DNA from: [Actinomadura] parvosata subsp. kistnae
GTDB lineage: Bacteria; Actinomycetota; Actinomycetes; Streptosporangiales; Streptosporangiaceae
Length of the DNA: 64,000 nt
NCBI RefSeq assembly: GCF_900323885.1
Contig: NZ_OOHJ01000017.1
Coordinates: forward strand, 1-64,000
Direction of reading: 5' to 3'
A program made the translations under genes and the position numbers. How positions within the stretch are numbered: the stretch's first letter is position 1; each line of letters opens with the position of its first letter. Shown here one piece after another: positions 34,955 to 45,011 of the stretch. The notes beneath the pieces were generated by a model, which was not told the origin of the DNA, did no database searches, and saw nothing but the letters and a program-made list of their open reading frames with translations.

Positions 34955-36331
34955 ATGAGCGTGCGTGTTCCTTTGTCGTCCGGGTACGTGAACGGCGACG
35001 TCTCCTTCTGGTACCGGTCCGCCGGCCTGCCCGCCCCCGGCCCCCGCCTCGACGGCGACCTCCAGGCCGACGTGGCCGTCGTGGGCGCCGGCTACACGGG
35101 CCTGTGGACCGCGTACTACCTCAAGCGCGCCCGCCCGTCCTTGAGCGTGGTGGTGCTGGAGCAGGAGTTCGCCGGGTTCGGCGCGTCGGGGCGCAACGGC
35201 GGCTGGCTGACCGGCGACCTGGCGGGCTCGCACGAGCGTTACGGCGCGGGGGCGCGGCGGCTGCAGCGCGAGATGTACGCCAGCATCGACGAGGTCATCG
35301 CGGTCTGCGAGCGGGAGTCCATCGACTGCGACCTGGTCAAGGGCGGCGTGCTCAACGTGGCCCGCACCCCCGCCCAGGCCGCCCGGCTGCGCGAGAGTGT
35401 GTCCTCGGCCCGCTCCTGGGGCATCGAGGAGGCCGATCTGCGCCTGGTGGACCCCGCGGACCACGTACGCGTCGCCGGGGCCCTGGAGGCGTCCTGGAGC
35501 CCCCACTGTGCGCGCATCCAGCCGGCCAAGCTGGCCCAGGGCCTGGCCAGGGCGGTGCGCGACCTGGGCGTGCCCATCTACGAGCGCACCCCGGTCACCG
35601 AGATCGCCCCGCACCGCGCCGTCACACCGTACGGGACGGTGACGGCCGGGCACGTGATCCGCGCGACGGAGGGCTTCACGGCCCGCCTGCCGCACCTGCG
35701 CCGGCAGTGGCTCCCCATGAACAGCTCCATGATCGTCACCGAGCCCCTGCCCGCCGCGTTCTGGGACGAGGTCGGCTGGCAGGGCGCCGAGCTGCTCGGC
35801 GACATGGCCCACTACTACATGTACGCCCAGCGCACCGCCGACGACCGCATCGCCTTCGGCGGGCGCGGCCGCCCCTACCTGTACGGCTCGCGCGTGGACG
35901 CCCGCGGCCACACCCACGAGTGGACCGTGGAGGCGCTGTGGCGGCTGCTGACCGAGTTCTTCCCCGCCGCCCGCTCCTCCTCGATCGCGCACGCGTGGTC
36001 CGGCGTGCTGGGCGTGCCGCGCGACTGGTGCTCGGCCGTGCACGTGGACCGGGCCACCGGCCTCGGCTGGGCCGGCGGCTACACGGGGCACGGCGTGACC
36101 ACCACCAACCTGGCCGGCCGCACGCTGCGTGACCTGATACTGGGCGAGGAGACGGAGCTGACCTCGCTGCCGTGGGTGGGCCGCCGGGTGCGCTCGTGGG
36201 AGCCGGAGCCGCTGCGGTGGCTGGGCGTGCACACGATGTACCGCCTGTACCGGGCGGCCGACCACCGGGAGCGGACGATGCCGCGCACCTCGGTGCTGGC
36301 CCGCTTCGCCGACCTGATCACGGGACACTAG
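34955..36331 (+). CDS. FAD-dependent oxidoreductase, DAO family (PuuB/gamma-glutamylputrescine oxidase-like)
   Basis: Protein of 458 residues. The FAD loop DVAVVGAGYTGLWTAYYLKR lies near residues 33-52, then GFGASGRNGGWLTG, a pattern shared with gamma-glutamylputrescine oxidase and related amine oxidases. The C-terminal flavin segment is GLGWAGGYTGHGVTTTNLAGR. AGGAGG lies 10 nt before the ATG. The gene following 16 bp downstream is a YtcJ-like amidohydrolase, so both probably act in the same amine or amide breakdown route. The exact substrate is unknown. Confidence 0.87.
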   Translation: MSVRVPLSSGYVNGDVSFWYRSAGLPAPGPRLDGDLQADVAVVGAGYTGLWTAYYLKRARPSLSVVVLEQEFAGFGASGRNGGWLTGDLAGSHERYGAGARRLQREMYASIDEVIAVCERESIDCDLVKGGVLNVARTPAQAARLRESVSSARSWGIEEADLRLVDPADHVRVAGALEASWSPHCARIQPAKLAQGLARAVRDLGVPIYERTPVTEIAPHRAVTPYGTVTAGHVIRATEGFTARLPHLRRQWLPMNSSMIVTEPLPAAFWDEVGWQGAELLGDMAHYYMYAQRTADDRIAFGGRGRPYLYGSRVDARGHTHEWTVEALWRLLTEFFPAARSSSIAHAWSGVLGVPRDWCSAVHVDRATGLGWAGGYTGHGVTTTNLAGRTLRDLILGEETELTSLPWVGRRVRSWEPEPLRWLGVHTMYRLYRAADHRERTMPRTSVLARFADLITGH

Positions 36332-36347
36332 AAGGGATACACCCCCC

Positions 36348-37949
36348 ATGGACCTGCTTTTCCGCGGCGGGCGCGTCTTCACGCCGCAGGGCGTGCGCGC
36401 CGCCGCCGTGCTGGTGCGCGACGGCGTGATCGCCGCCGTCGGGCCCGAGAAGGAGCTGGCGCGGGAGCCGCACGAGACGGTGGATCTCGGCGGCGGCCTG
36501 CTGACGCCCGGTTTCACGGACGCGCACCTGCATCCGGTCCAGGCCGGACTCGAACGCGCCAAGTGCGATTTGTCGGAGGTATTCGGCCTTGACGCGTACA
36601 TAGAAAAGATCAACGACTATGCCACGAGAAATCCCGATAAAGAGTGGATTGATGGCGGCGGCTGGGACATGTCGGCATTCCCGGGTGGGCTGCCCCACCG
36701 CGACCAGCTCGCCTTCCTCGACCGTCCCGTCTACCTGATCCAGCGCGACCACCACGCCGCCTGGGTCAACGCCGCCGCGCTCGCCCGCGCCGGCATCACC
36801 CGCGACACGCCCGACCCGGCCGACGGCCGCATCGAGCGCGACGCCGCAGGCGAGCCCACCGGCGTCCTGCACGAGGGCGCCATGGACCTCGTCGGCCTGC
36901 TCACCCCCCGCCCGACCCCCCAGGACATGGAGGACGCGCTGGCGGACGCGCAGCGGCACCTGTTCTCGCTGGGCATCACCGGCTGGCAGGACGCCATCGT
37001 GGGCTCCTACGCGGGCTCCGACGACCAGCTCCCCACCTACCTGGCCGCGGCCCGCTCAGGGCGGCTGCGGGCCCGCGTGGTGGGCGCCCTGTGGTGGGAC
37101 CGCACGCGGGGCGCCGAGCAGATCGAGGACCTGCTGGCGCGCCGGGCCGCCGCCGAAGGGCTCGACCGGTTCAGAGCCACCTCCGTGAAGATCATGCAGG
37201 ACGGCATCACGGAGAACTTCACCGCCGCGACGCTGGAGCCGTACTGCCTGTGCGGGGGCACGGGCCTGTCGTACGTCGATCCCGCCAAGCTCAGGGAGTA
37301 CGTCGCCGAGCTGGACCGGCACGGCTTCCAGGTGCACTTCCACGCCATCGGCGAACGGGCGGTGCGCGAGGCGCTCGACAGCCTGGAGGGCACGGACCCG
37401 GCCAACCGGCACCACATCGCCCACCTGCAGATCATCGAGCCGTCCGACGTGCCGCGCTTCGCCGCGCTGGGCGTCACGGCCAACCTGCAGCCGCTGTGGG
37501 CCACGCACCACGCCCAGATGGACGAGCTGACCCTGCCCTACCTCGGGGAGCCGCGCTCGTCCTGGCAGTACCCGTTCGCGGACCTGCTGGCGCACGGCAC
37601 CCGGTTCTGTGCGGGCAGCGACTGGCCGGTCTCGAACGCCGACCCGCTGCAGGGCATGCACGTGGCCGTCAACCGCACGGAGCCGGGCGGCTCGGTGCAC
37701 GCCGGCTACCCGACGGCGCAGACGCCGTTCCTGCCCGGCCAGCGCATCGACCTGGCCACGGCGATGACCGCGTACACGGCGGGGTCGGCCTGGATCAACC
37801 GCTCGCCCGCGGGCGTCATCGAGCCGGGCCGCCCGGCCGACCTCGTGGTGCTGGACCGCGACCCGTTCGAGCTGCCGCCGGGCGACATCTGGACCACCCA
37901 GGTCAGGATGACGTTCGTGGACGGCGAGCCGGTCCACGAACGGGCCTAG
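36348..37949 (+). CDS. Amidohydrolase 3 family (YtcJ-like) metal-dependent hydrolase
   Basis: Protein of 533 residues. Features: N-terminal composite beta part (LLFRGGRVFTPQGVRAAAV), metal ligands TDAHLHPVQ near residue 61, HFHAIGERAV near 329, HHIAHLQII near 350 and the late Asp in FCAGSDWPVSNADP near 423. The C-terminal NRSPAGVIEPGRPADLVVLDRDPF is the conserved urease-alpha-like ending. This group hydrolyses N-acyl or N-substituted formamide-type bonds; the substrate is not predictable. Cotranscribed with the upstream amine oxidase-like gene and followed by a strong hairpin. Confidence 0.88.
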   Translation: MDLLFRGGRVFTPQGVRAAAVLVRDGVIAAVGPEKELAREPHETVDLGGGLLTPGFTDAHLHPVQAGLERAKCDLSEVFGLDAYIEKINDYATRNPDKEWIDGGGWDMSAFPGGLPHRDQLAFLDRPVYLIQRDHHAAWVNAAALARAGITRDTPDPADGRIERDAAGEPTGVLHEGAMDLVGLLTPRPTPQDMEDALADAQRHLFSLGITGWQDAIVGSYAGSDDQLPTYLAAARSGRLRARVVGALWWDRTRGAEQIEDLLARRAAAEGLDRFRATSVKIMQDGITENFTAATLEPYCLCGGTGLSYVDPAKLREYVAELDRHGFQVHFHAIGERAVREALDSLEGTDPANRHHIAHLQIIEPSDVPRFAALGVTANLQPLWATHHAQMDELTLPYLGEPRSSWQYPFADLLAHGTRFCAGSDWPVSNADPLQGMHVAVNRTEPGGSVHAGYPTAQTPFLPGQRIDLATAMTAYTAGSAWINRSPAGVIEPGRPADLVVLDRDPFELPPGDIWTTQVRMTFVDGEPVHERA

Positions 37950-37956
37950 ACACAAA

Positions 37957-37991
37957 GAAGGGGCCCCGGGCACGAATCCCGGGGCCCCTTC
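37957..37991. terminator. Bidirectional rho-independent-like terminator
   Basis: A perfect 14-bp inverted repeat (37957-37970 with 37978-37991) encloses a 7-nt loop. It is flanked by A-rich sequence on the left (CACAAA) and TTCCTCG on the right. It sits between the convergent amidohydrolase and rbpA genes and can serve both. Confidence 0.9.
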
Positions 37992-38012
37992 CTCGTCTCT
38001 ACCGCCTGAGAA

Positions 38013-38357
38013 CTACCAGGGGGACTTGTTGTTGCGCAGGCGCTCCAGTGCCTCCTCCAGGATCGCCTTGCCGTCCTTGTCGCTCCGGCGCTCCTTCACG
38101 TAGGCCAGGTGCGTCTTGTACGGCTCGTTCTTCGGCGGGGCAGGCGGCGCCGACTCGTCCTGTCCGGCAGGGAGGCCACAACGCGGGCAGTCCCACAGCT
38201 CGGGGACCGCTGCGTCACTGGCGAAGCTGGGGCGCGTCTCGTGCATGTTGGCGCACCAGAACGAGACCCGCACTCTCGGAGCCGCCTCGCCGCGCTCGGC
38301 CTCCCCCATCGGGCCGGCGCCGACTCGGCTGCCACGGATCGCGTTGCCACTACCCAC
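38013..38357 (-). CDS. rbpA: RNA polymerase-binding protein RbpA
   Basis: Protein of 114 residues, normal length. RbpA is the actinobacterial RNA polymerase/principal sigma factor-binding activator. Visible parts are the N-terminal SGNAIRGSRVGAGPMGEAER, the zinc-ribbon-like cysteines (FWCANMHE; WDCPRCGLPAG) and the sigma-interacting C-terminus KTHLAYVKERRSDKDG. The GTG at 38357 has GAGGAG 7 nt upstream. It is separated from secG by 73 bp and likely has its own promoter. Confidence 0.95.
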   Translation of the reverse strand: MGSGNAIRGSRVGAGPMGEAERGEAAPRVRVSFWCANMHETRPSFASDAAVPELWDCPRCGLPAGQDESAPPAPPKNEPYKTHLAYVKERRSDKDGKAILEEALERLRNNKSPW

Positions 38358-38430
38358 GGATGAACTCCTCGCTCGATCGCCCCGCGTACGGACACGGGGG
38401 GAGAATCACTGTCACGCGTTAACTTGTTGC

Positions 38431-38661
38431 TCAGGGCCTCATGAGCAGGCCGAGAGCGATGATGCAGACGAACCAGATCGTGCCCGTGATGACGGTCAGC
38501 CGGTCGAGGTTGCGCTCCACCACCGAGGAACCACCGAAGTTCGACGAGAAACCGCCGCCGAACATGTCAGACAGGCCACCACCCTTGCCCTTGTGAAGCA
38601 GGACGAGCAGGATCATGAGAAGGCTCGCCAGGATGAGGGCGATGGAGATTCCGATTTCCAC
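38431..38661 (-). CDS. secG: Preprotein translocase subunit SecG
   Basis: Protein of 76 residues with two membrane helices (about 5-23 and 56-74) joined by the glycine-rich loop GKGGGLSDMFGGGFSS, the SecG signature. It assists SecYE in protein export. GTG start at 38661 with AAGGAA upstream. The order gap-pgk-tpiA-secG is typical of actinobacteria. Confidence 0.95.
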   Translation of the reverse strand: MEIGISIALILASLLMILLVLLHKGKGGGLSDMFGGGFSSNFGGSSVVERNLDRLTVITGTIWFVCIIALGLLMRP

Positions 38662-38760
38662 GGTATGCCTGTTCCTTCAATGCTCTGTTACGCGTGACGA
38701 TTCAGACTTGCCTCTTGAGGGTACGACCTGATGTCAAGTCGCACCCCCAGAACGGCTCAG

Positions 38761-39543
38761 TTAGCCCGGCATATCGGAGAATCGGCAGATCTTCGCGAAC
38801 TCGTCGGCGTCGATGCTGGCACCGCCCACGAGAGCGCCGTCGACATCCGCCTGAGCCATGATCCCCTTGATATTGCCTGACTTGACCGAGCCACCGTAAA
38901 GGATACGGATCCCGGAGGCCACTTCGGTGTCGTAGAGCTCAGCGAGTCTCATTCGCAACGCTCCGCACGCCTCCTGGGCGTCCTCCGGGGTGGCCACCTC
39001 GCCGGTGCCGATCGCCCACACCGGCTCGTAGGCCACCACTATCGATTTTGCCTGCTCGGCGGCGATTTTGCGCAGCGCGCCGTCGAGTTGGGCGAGACAG
39101 TACGCGATGTGGCCGCCCTCTTGACGCACCGACAGCGGCTCCCCCACGCACAGGATGGGAGTCAGCGAGTGCCGGTAGGCCGCCTGCACCTTGGCGTTGA
39201 CGATGTCCTCGTCCTCGCCGTGGTACTGGCGGCGCTCGGAGTGCCCGATCGTCACGTACGTGCATCCGAGCTTGGCCAGCATGGCGCCCGACACCTCACC
39301 GGTGTAGGCGCCCGCGTCGTACTGGGACAGGTCCTGGGCGCCGTAGACGATCCTGAGCTTGTCGCCGTCGACCAGGGTCTGGACGCTGCGCAGGTCGGTG
39401 AACGGGGGCAGGACGGCGACCTCGACCTTGTCGAAGTCCTTGTCGTTGAGTGCGAAGGCCAGCTTCTGGACCAGCTTGATGGCCTCGAAGTGGTTGAGGT
39501 TCATCTTCCAGTTGCCGGCGATGAGCGGCTTTCGCTGCACCAA
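38761..39543 (-). CDS. tpiA: Triosephosphate isomerase
   Basis: Protein of 260 residues. Motifs: AGNWKMN (residues 9-15, catalytic Asn/Lys), TIGHSERR near 97 with the catalytic His, VVAYEPVWAIGTG near 168 with the catalytic Glu, and the phosphate-binding GGSVKSGN near 215. The likely start is TTG at 39543 with GGAGG 7 nt upstream; the next codon, GTG at 39540, is an alternative. Only 2 bp separate it from the pgk stop. Confidence 0.96.
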   Translation of the reverse strand: MVQRKPLIAGNWKMNLNHFEAIKLVQKLAFALNDKDFDKVEVAVLPPFTDLRSVQTLVDGDKLRIVYGAQDLSQYDAGAYTGEVSGAMLAKLGCTYVTIGHSERRQYHGEDEDIVNAKVQAAYRHSLTPILCVGEPLSVRQEGGHIAYCLAQLDGALRKIAAEQAKSIVVAYEPVWAIGTGEVATPEDAQEACGALRMRLAELYDTEVASGIRILYGGSVKSGNIKGIMAQADVDGALVGGASIDADEFAKICRFSDMPG

Positions 39544-39545
39544 CG

Positions 39546-40733
39546 TCAGTCCTCCAAAGCGGCGAGTCCGGGAAGGGTCTTGCCCTCAAGGTATTCGAGG
39601 CTGGCCCCGCCACCGGTGGAGATGTGCGAGAAACCGTCCTCGGGCAGGCCGAGCCTGCGCACGGCGGCCGCCGAGTCGCCGCCGCCCACCACGGTGAACG
39701 CGTCGGCGTCGATCAGCGCCTGGGCCACGGCCTTGGTGCCGCCGGAGAACGCGTCGAACTCGAACACGCCCATGGGCCCGTTCCAGAAGACGGTTTTGGC
39801 GTCGGCCAGCTTGGCGGCGAACAGCTCGCGCGTCTTCGGGCCGATGTCCAGGCCCTCCCGCTCGGCCGGGATGGCCGTGGCCGCGACCACGTCGTGCTCG
39901 GCATCGGGGGCGTAGGTGACCGCCGCGAGCACGTCCACGGGCAGCACCAGCTCCACGCCGCGCTGCTCCGCCTCGTCGAGGAAGCCGCGCACCTGGTCGA
40001 GCTGGTCCTCCTGCAGCAGCGACTTTCCGACCTCGTGGCCCTGGGCCTTGAGGAACGTGTAGGCCATGCCGCCGCCGATGAGCAGCCGGTCGACCTTGGT
40101 CAGCAGGTTGGCGATGACGCCGAGCTTGTCGGAGACCTTGGCGCCGCCCAGCACGACCACGTAGGGGCGCTCGGTGTCCTCGGTCAGCTTCCGCAGCACC
40201 TCGACCTCGGCCACGACGAGCCCGCCCGCCGCGTGCGGCAGCAGATTGGGCACGTCGTAGACGCTGGCGTGCTTGCGGTGCACGGCGCCGAAGCCGTCGC
40301 CGACGTACAACTCGGCCAGCCCGGCCAGCTTCGCGGCGAACTCGCCGCGCACGGCGTCGTCCTTCGACTCCTCGCCCGGCTCGTACCGCAGGTTCTCCAG
40401 CAGGGCCACCTGGCCGTCCTGGAGGGCCTCGACCGTGCGCACCGCGCTGTCGCCGACCACGTCGGTGGCGAAGGCGACGTCCTGGCCGAGCAGCTCGCCC
40501 AGGCGCGTGGCGACGGGCTTGAGCGAGTACTTCGGGTTGACCTGGCCCTTGGGCCGGCCCAGGTGGGCGCAGACGACGACCTGCGCGCCGCGCTCCACCA
40601 GGGTCTTGATGGTCGGCACCGACGCGCGGATGCGGCCGTCGTCGGTGATCGTCTCCCCGTCGAGGGGGACGTTGAGGTCGGCGCGCACGAGCACGCGCCG
40701 CCCCTTCACGTCGAGATCGTCGAGCGTGCGCAT
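39546..40733 (-). CDS. pgk: Phosphoglycerate kinase
   Basis: Protein of 395 residues. Motifs: RVLVRADLNVPLD near residue 15, CAHLGRPKG near 58, LLENLRYEPGEE, PYVVVLGGAKVSDKLGVI near 193 and TVVGGGDSAAAVRR near 350 for the nucleotide loop. The ATG at 40733 is favoured because GGGAG lies 7 nt upstream; the ATG at 40739 would place that sequence next to the start codon. Mid-operon between gap (26 bp) and tpiA (2 bp). Confidence 0.96.
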   Translation of the reverse strand: MRTLDDLDVKGRRVLVRADLNVPLDGETITDDGRIRASVPTIKTLVERGAQVVVCAHLGRPKGQVNPKYSLKPVATRLGELLGQDVAFATDVVGDSAVRTVEALQDGQVALLENLRYEPGEESKDDAVRGEFAAKLAGLAELYVGDGFGAVHRKHASVYDVPNLLPHAAGGLVVAEVEVLRKLTEDTERPYVVVLGGAKVSDKLGVIANLLTKVDRLLIGGGMAYTFLKAQGHEVGKSLLQEDQLDQVRGFLDEAEQRGVELVLPVDVLAAVTYAPDAEHDVVAATAIPAEREGLDIGPKTRELFAAKLADAKTVFWNGPMGVFEFDAFSGGTKAVAQALIDADAFTVVGGGDSAAAVRRLGLPEDGFSHISTGGGASLEYLEGKTLPGLAALED

Positions 40734-40759
40734 GCTCATGCTCCCGTTCAGCCGTGCGC

Positions 40760-41764
<1,005 letters not shown>

Positions 41765-41828
41765 GGGAACCGATCTCCTCGAACAGATGGCGGGCTGAAA
41801 CCTCAACCACGAACCTTATCGGACCCAA

Positions 41829-41844
41829 ATTGGTTTAGACCACT
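41829..41844. promoter_or_regulatory. DasR-responsive-element-like operator upstream of gap
   Basis: On the minus strand the 16-mer reads AGTGGTCTAAACCAAT. It matches the published DasR consensus AGTGGTCTAGACCACT at 14 of 16 positions, including the central TGGTCTA and ACCA. DasR is the GlcNAc-responsive GntR/HutC regulator of actinomycetes. The site sits 65-80 bp before the gap start and overlaps the expected promoter. It may also affect the divergent membrane protein gene. The dasR gene itself is not in the window. Confidence 0.5.
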
Positions 41845-41927
41845 GCAGGTCCCGCCGTGCGAATCACCGTTCTGGCGACACGTTTTGCGAGGTTCGAGTA
41901 AAGTGCCCGACTCGTCGGAGTAAATTC

Positions 41928-42584
41928 GTGCATTCTCTGGGGGCTGAGATGTCACATAAGCGGTCCGGCCTACTCTCCGGGCTCGTCACGGGCCTGCTCG
42001 CCGCACTCCTCTGCGCGGCCGGCCTGGGGGCGGCCATCCTCTTCCAGCAGCGCCTGCCGAGCGCCGTCATGTCCTTCGGGGGCGGGCTGCCCGTCTCGCT
42101 CGCGCTGTCGCTGCTGATCGCCGTCGTGGTGGCGCTCGCCATCGGCGCCGTCCGCCCGCGCAGCCTCGCCCTGCTCCCCTTCGCCGCCCTGTACGCAGGC
42201 GGCGCGGTGGCGGCCGGCCAGGTCACCGGCAAGGCCGTCATGGACGGCGCCGCCCTGCGCGCCCCCGGCCGCCCGGCCGGACTCGGGGACGTCACCCTGG
42301 ACAACCTCAACGCCGGCCTCGGCGACGCGCTGTCGCTGTACCGGGGCACGCTGACGCAGACGTGGGCGGCCTGGCTGTGCATCGCCGTGGCGGCCGTGGC
42401 CGCCTTCGCCCTGGTCACCCTCCGGGTCGCCCGCGTACGCCGCGCACAACGCGCTCAGGAGGCCGCACAGGAGCCCGGGCAGGAGGCGGAGCCGGAGTAC
42501 CGGGCCCCGTTCGAGCCCGCCCAGCAGCCCACCCCCAAGCCGACCGCCGACCTCTTCACCCCCCGCAACCCGGCCCGCGACTGA
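41928..42584 (+). CDS. Integral membrane protein of unknown function
   Basis: Protein of 218 residues with about four helices (residues ~16-35, 46-66, 74-94, 144-166) and a Glu/Pro-rich cytoplasmic tail. Start GTG at 41928 has GGAG 7 nt upstream; ATG at 41949 is an alternative with only a G-run in front. The region between helices 3 and 4 is extracytoplasmic by charge. No family is recognised with confidence. Divergent from gap, convergent toward whiA. Confidence 0.7.
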   Translation: MHSLGAEMSHKRSGLLSGLVTGLLAALLCAAGLGAAILFQQRLPSAVMSFGGGLPVSLALSLLIAVVVALAIGAVRPRSLALLPFAALYAGGAVAAGQVTGKAVMDGAALRAPGRPAGLGDVTLDNLNAGLGDALSLYRGTLTQTWAAWLCIAVAAVAAFALVTLRVARVRRAQRAQEAAQEPGQEAEPEYRAPFEPAQQPTPKPTADLFTPRNPARD

Positions 42585-42903
42585 CGCACACCCCGCCCAC
42601 GCCGCCCTCACCACCGCACCACGCCGGCGGGCCGCTCAGCTCAGCACACCCGCGCCTACTCGACCTGTCCAGGCATGCTCGCTCGGCCCTGCCCCACCCA
42701 CGTGCGGGCCGCGCCACGCGATCGGCCACCGCCTCGGCTCAGCGCCACACGGGGCCGGGTGACCACGACCACGGCCCACGTTGCGCGCGTCACGGCGGCC
42801 CGCCACCTCCACCGGAGGAGCGTCTCCCTGGACAGACCCCGGCCACGTGCGGCGGGCGGGCCTTGGGTGGCCTTGCCGTAAAAGAGACAAGTCCACCAAC
42901 CCC
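42585..42903. other. Non-coding stretch between convergent genes
   Basis: There is no supported gene in these ~320 bp. Open frames are typical of GC-rich DNA and lack ribosome-binding sites or recognisable content. Short inverted repeats occur, but no terminator stands out. The base composition near 42890 (AAAAGAGACAAG) shifts toward A just before the whiA stop. Confidence 0.5.
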
Positions 42904-43884
42904 CTACGGGGCGAGCATGTCTACGGTGAGGTTGGCCTCGGTGTTGGGGATGCCCAGGTCGGACGCCCGCTTGTCGGCCATGGCGAGCAGCCGCCGGATG
43001 CGCCCCGCGATGGCGTCCTTGGTCAGCGGCGGGTCGGCGATCTGCCCCAGCTCCTCCAGCGACGCCTGCTTGTGCTCCACCCGCAGCCGCCCCGCGACCA
43101 CCAGGTGCTCCGGCGCCTCGTCGCCCAGGATCTCCAGCGCCCGCTGCACCCGCGCCCCCGCCGCCACCGCGGCCCGGGCCGAGCGGCGCAGGTTCGCGTC
43201 GTCGAAGTTGGCCAGCCGGTTGGCGGTGGCGCGCACCTCGCGGCGCATCCGCCGCTCCTCCCAGGCCAGCACGCTGTCGTGCGCGCCGAGCCGGGTGAGC
43301 AGCGCGCTGATCGCGTCGCCGTCGCGCACCACGACGCGGTCGACGCCGCGCACCTCGCGCGCCTTGGCGTGGATCTTCAGCCGCCGCGCCGAGCCCACCA
43401 GCGCGAGTGCCGCCTCCGGCCCCGGACAGGTGACCTCCAGCGACATGGAGCGGCCCGGCTCGGTGAGCGAGCCGTGCGCCAGGAAGGCGCCGCGCCAGGC
43501 CGCCTCGGCGTCGCAGGCCGCCCCCGCGACCACCTGGCGGGGCAGGCCGCGCACCGGGCGGCCGTGGTTGTCGATCAGGCCCGTCTGCCGGGCCAGCGCC
43601 TCACCGTCGCGGTAGACGCGCACCACGTAGCGGGAGCCCTTGCGCAGCCCGGCGGGCGCGAGCACGAGCACCTCCGCCTTGTGGCCGAACACCTCTCCGA
43701 TGTCCTTGATCAGCCGCCGTGCGGTGGCGTTGGTGTCGAGCTCCGCCTCGATCACGATGCGCCCGCCCACCAGGTGCAGGCCGCTGGCGAACCGCAGCAA
43801 CGTCGAGACCTCCGCCTTCCGGCAGCACGGCTTGAGCACCGGCAGACGGCTCAGCTCGTCTTTCACCACACCTGTCATCGCCAT
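42904..43884 (-). CDS. whiA: Sporulation regulator WhiA
   Basis: Protein of 326 residues. An N-terminal LAGLIDADG-homing-endonuclease-like fold (CCRKAEVSTLLRFASGLHL, then WRGAFLAHGSL) is followed by a C-terminal helix-turn-helix (SLEELGQIADPPLTKDAIAGRIRRLLAMAD). WhiA activates sporulation-septation and division genes together with WhiB in actinomycetes. GAGAGG lies 8 nt before the ATG. The order uvrC-rapZ-yvcK-whiA is conserved in Gram-positive bacteria. Confidence 0.96.
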   Translation of the reverse strand: MAMTGVVKDELSRLPVLKPCCRKAEVSTLLRFASGLHLVGGRIVIEAELDTNATARRLIKDIGEVFGHKAEVLVLAPAGLRKGSRYVVRVYRDGEALARQTGLIDNHGRPVRGLPRQVVAGAACDAEAAWRGAFLAHGSLTEPGRSMSLEVTCPGPEAALALVGSARRLKIHAKAREVRGVDRVVVRDGDAISALLTRLGAHDSVLAWEERRMRREVRATANRLANFDDANLRRSARAAVAAGARVQRALEILGDEAPEHLVVAGRLRVEHKQASLEELGQIADPPLTKDAIAGRIRRLLAMADKRASDLGIPNTEANLTVDMLAP

Positions 43885-43955
43885 GCGTTAGTCCTCTCCC
43901 CCATTCAGACCGGCTCCTTCGAGTCTCTCGCACCTTCGCGCCACGCCGACCAGGA

Positions 43956-45011
43956 TCAACGCTTCGAGAGGAAAATCTCGTCCAGGACGGAGGCAAGACG
44001 TCGTGGGTCATGCCTCGGCGAGCCGTCCGCGGCGGCGACGTCGGCCATGACGAGCCGGGCGCCGAGCGCGGCGGCGGCCTTGTCCAGCGCGTCGGGGTCG
44101 TCCACGACCCCGGTGTCGGCGAGCACGACGTCGATCGACATGTCGGGGGCGTGCTGCCGGAGCACTTCCAGGTGCTGCTGGGGGGAGAAGTCGTCGGTCT
44201 CGCCCGGCTGCGGGGCGAGGTTGAGCGTGACGAGCCGCCTGGCCCTGGTCGTGTGCAGCGCCCTGGCCAGCTCGGGCACCTTCAGGTGCGGCAGCACGCT
44301 GGTGAACCACGATCCGGGCCCGAACACGAGCCAGTCGGCCTCCAGCACCGCCGCGACCGCCTCGGGCCGCGCGGGCGGGTCTTCGGGCACGAGCGAGATC
44401 GCCTGCACCCGGCCGGGCGTCAGCGCGCACGCCACCTGCCCGCGGATGGTCGAGATGACGCCGTCGAGCTCCACCTCGGCGACGATGTCGAGCGGCACCG
44501 ACGCCATCGGCAGCACCCGGCCGTGCGCGCCCAGCAGCCGGCCGACCCAGTCGAGCCCCGCCACGGGGTCGCCGAGCAGCTCCCACAGGGCGACGATGAG
44601 GAGGTTGCCCACGGCATGACCGTGCAGGTCGCCCTCGCTGCGGAAGCGGTGCTGGACGACCTCGCTCCAGGTGCTGCCCCACTCGTCGTCGCCGCACAGC
44701 GCGGCCAGCGCCATGCGCAGGTCGCCGGGCGGCAGCACGCCGAGCTCGCGGCGCAGGCGCCCGCTGGAGCCGCCGTCGTCGGCGACCGTGACCACGGCGG
44801 TCAACCGGTCGGTGACCATCCGTAATGCCGACAGGGACGCGTAGAGCCCGTGCCCGCCGCCCAGCGCCACGACCGACGGCCCGTACCCGGGCCCGGCGCA
44901 CCGCGCCTCCGCGGCCTTCAGTGCATCGCCGCCCCCTACGGGAGGCGGCACGTCTTCCGAACGGCTCTCCACCGGACGCGGCGGAGCAGCTTCGAGGCTT
45001 TCATCGGTCAC
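43956..45011 (-). CDS. yvcK: YvcK/CofD-like gluconeogenesis factor
   Basis: Protein of 351 residues. The core starts near residue 45 with VVALGGGHGLYASLSAL and TAVVTVADDGGSSGRLRRELG, the CofD-like nucleotide-sugar binding loops. HGHAVGNLLIVAL and VFGPGSWFTSVLPHLKV follow. YvcK proteins bind UDP-sugars and affect cell-wall precursor supply. A ~40-residue acidic N-terminal extension is present. GTG start overlaps the rapZ stop (GTGA). Confidence 0.93.
   Translation of the reverse strand: MTDESLEAAPPRPVESRSEDVPPPVGGGDALKAAEARCAGPGYGPSVVALGGGHGLYASLSALRMVTDRLTAVVTVADDGGSSGRLRRELGVLPPGDLRMALAALCGDDEWGSTWSEVVQHRFRSEGDLHGHAVGNLLIVALWELLGDPVAGLDWVGRLLGAHGRVLPMASVPLDIVAEVELDGVISTIRGQVACALTPGRVQAISLVPEDPPARPEAVAAVLEADWLVFGPGSWFTSVLPHLKVPELARALHTTRARRLVTLNLAPQPGETDDFSPQQHLEVLRQHAPDMSIDVVLADTGVVDDPDALDKAAAALGARLVMADVAAADGSPRHDPRRLASVLDEIFLSKR

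Noticed and set aside
34947..34958. Three-codon open frame (ATG TCG CCA TGA) overlapping the oxidase start
   Set aside because: It could be a minimal upstream ORF, but its ATG is only 2 nt from the ribosome-binding site. Chance is the simpler explanation.
42636..42899. Possible small gene on the minus strand after whiA
   Set aside because: Composition is random-like and rich in Gly/Arg/Pro, with no ribosome-binding site and no recognisable motif.
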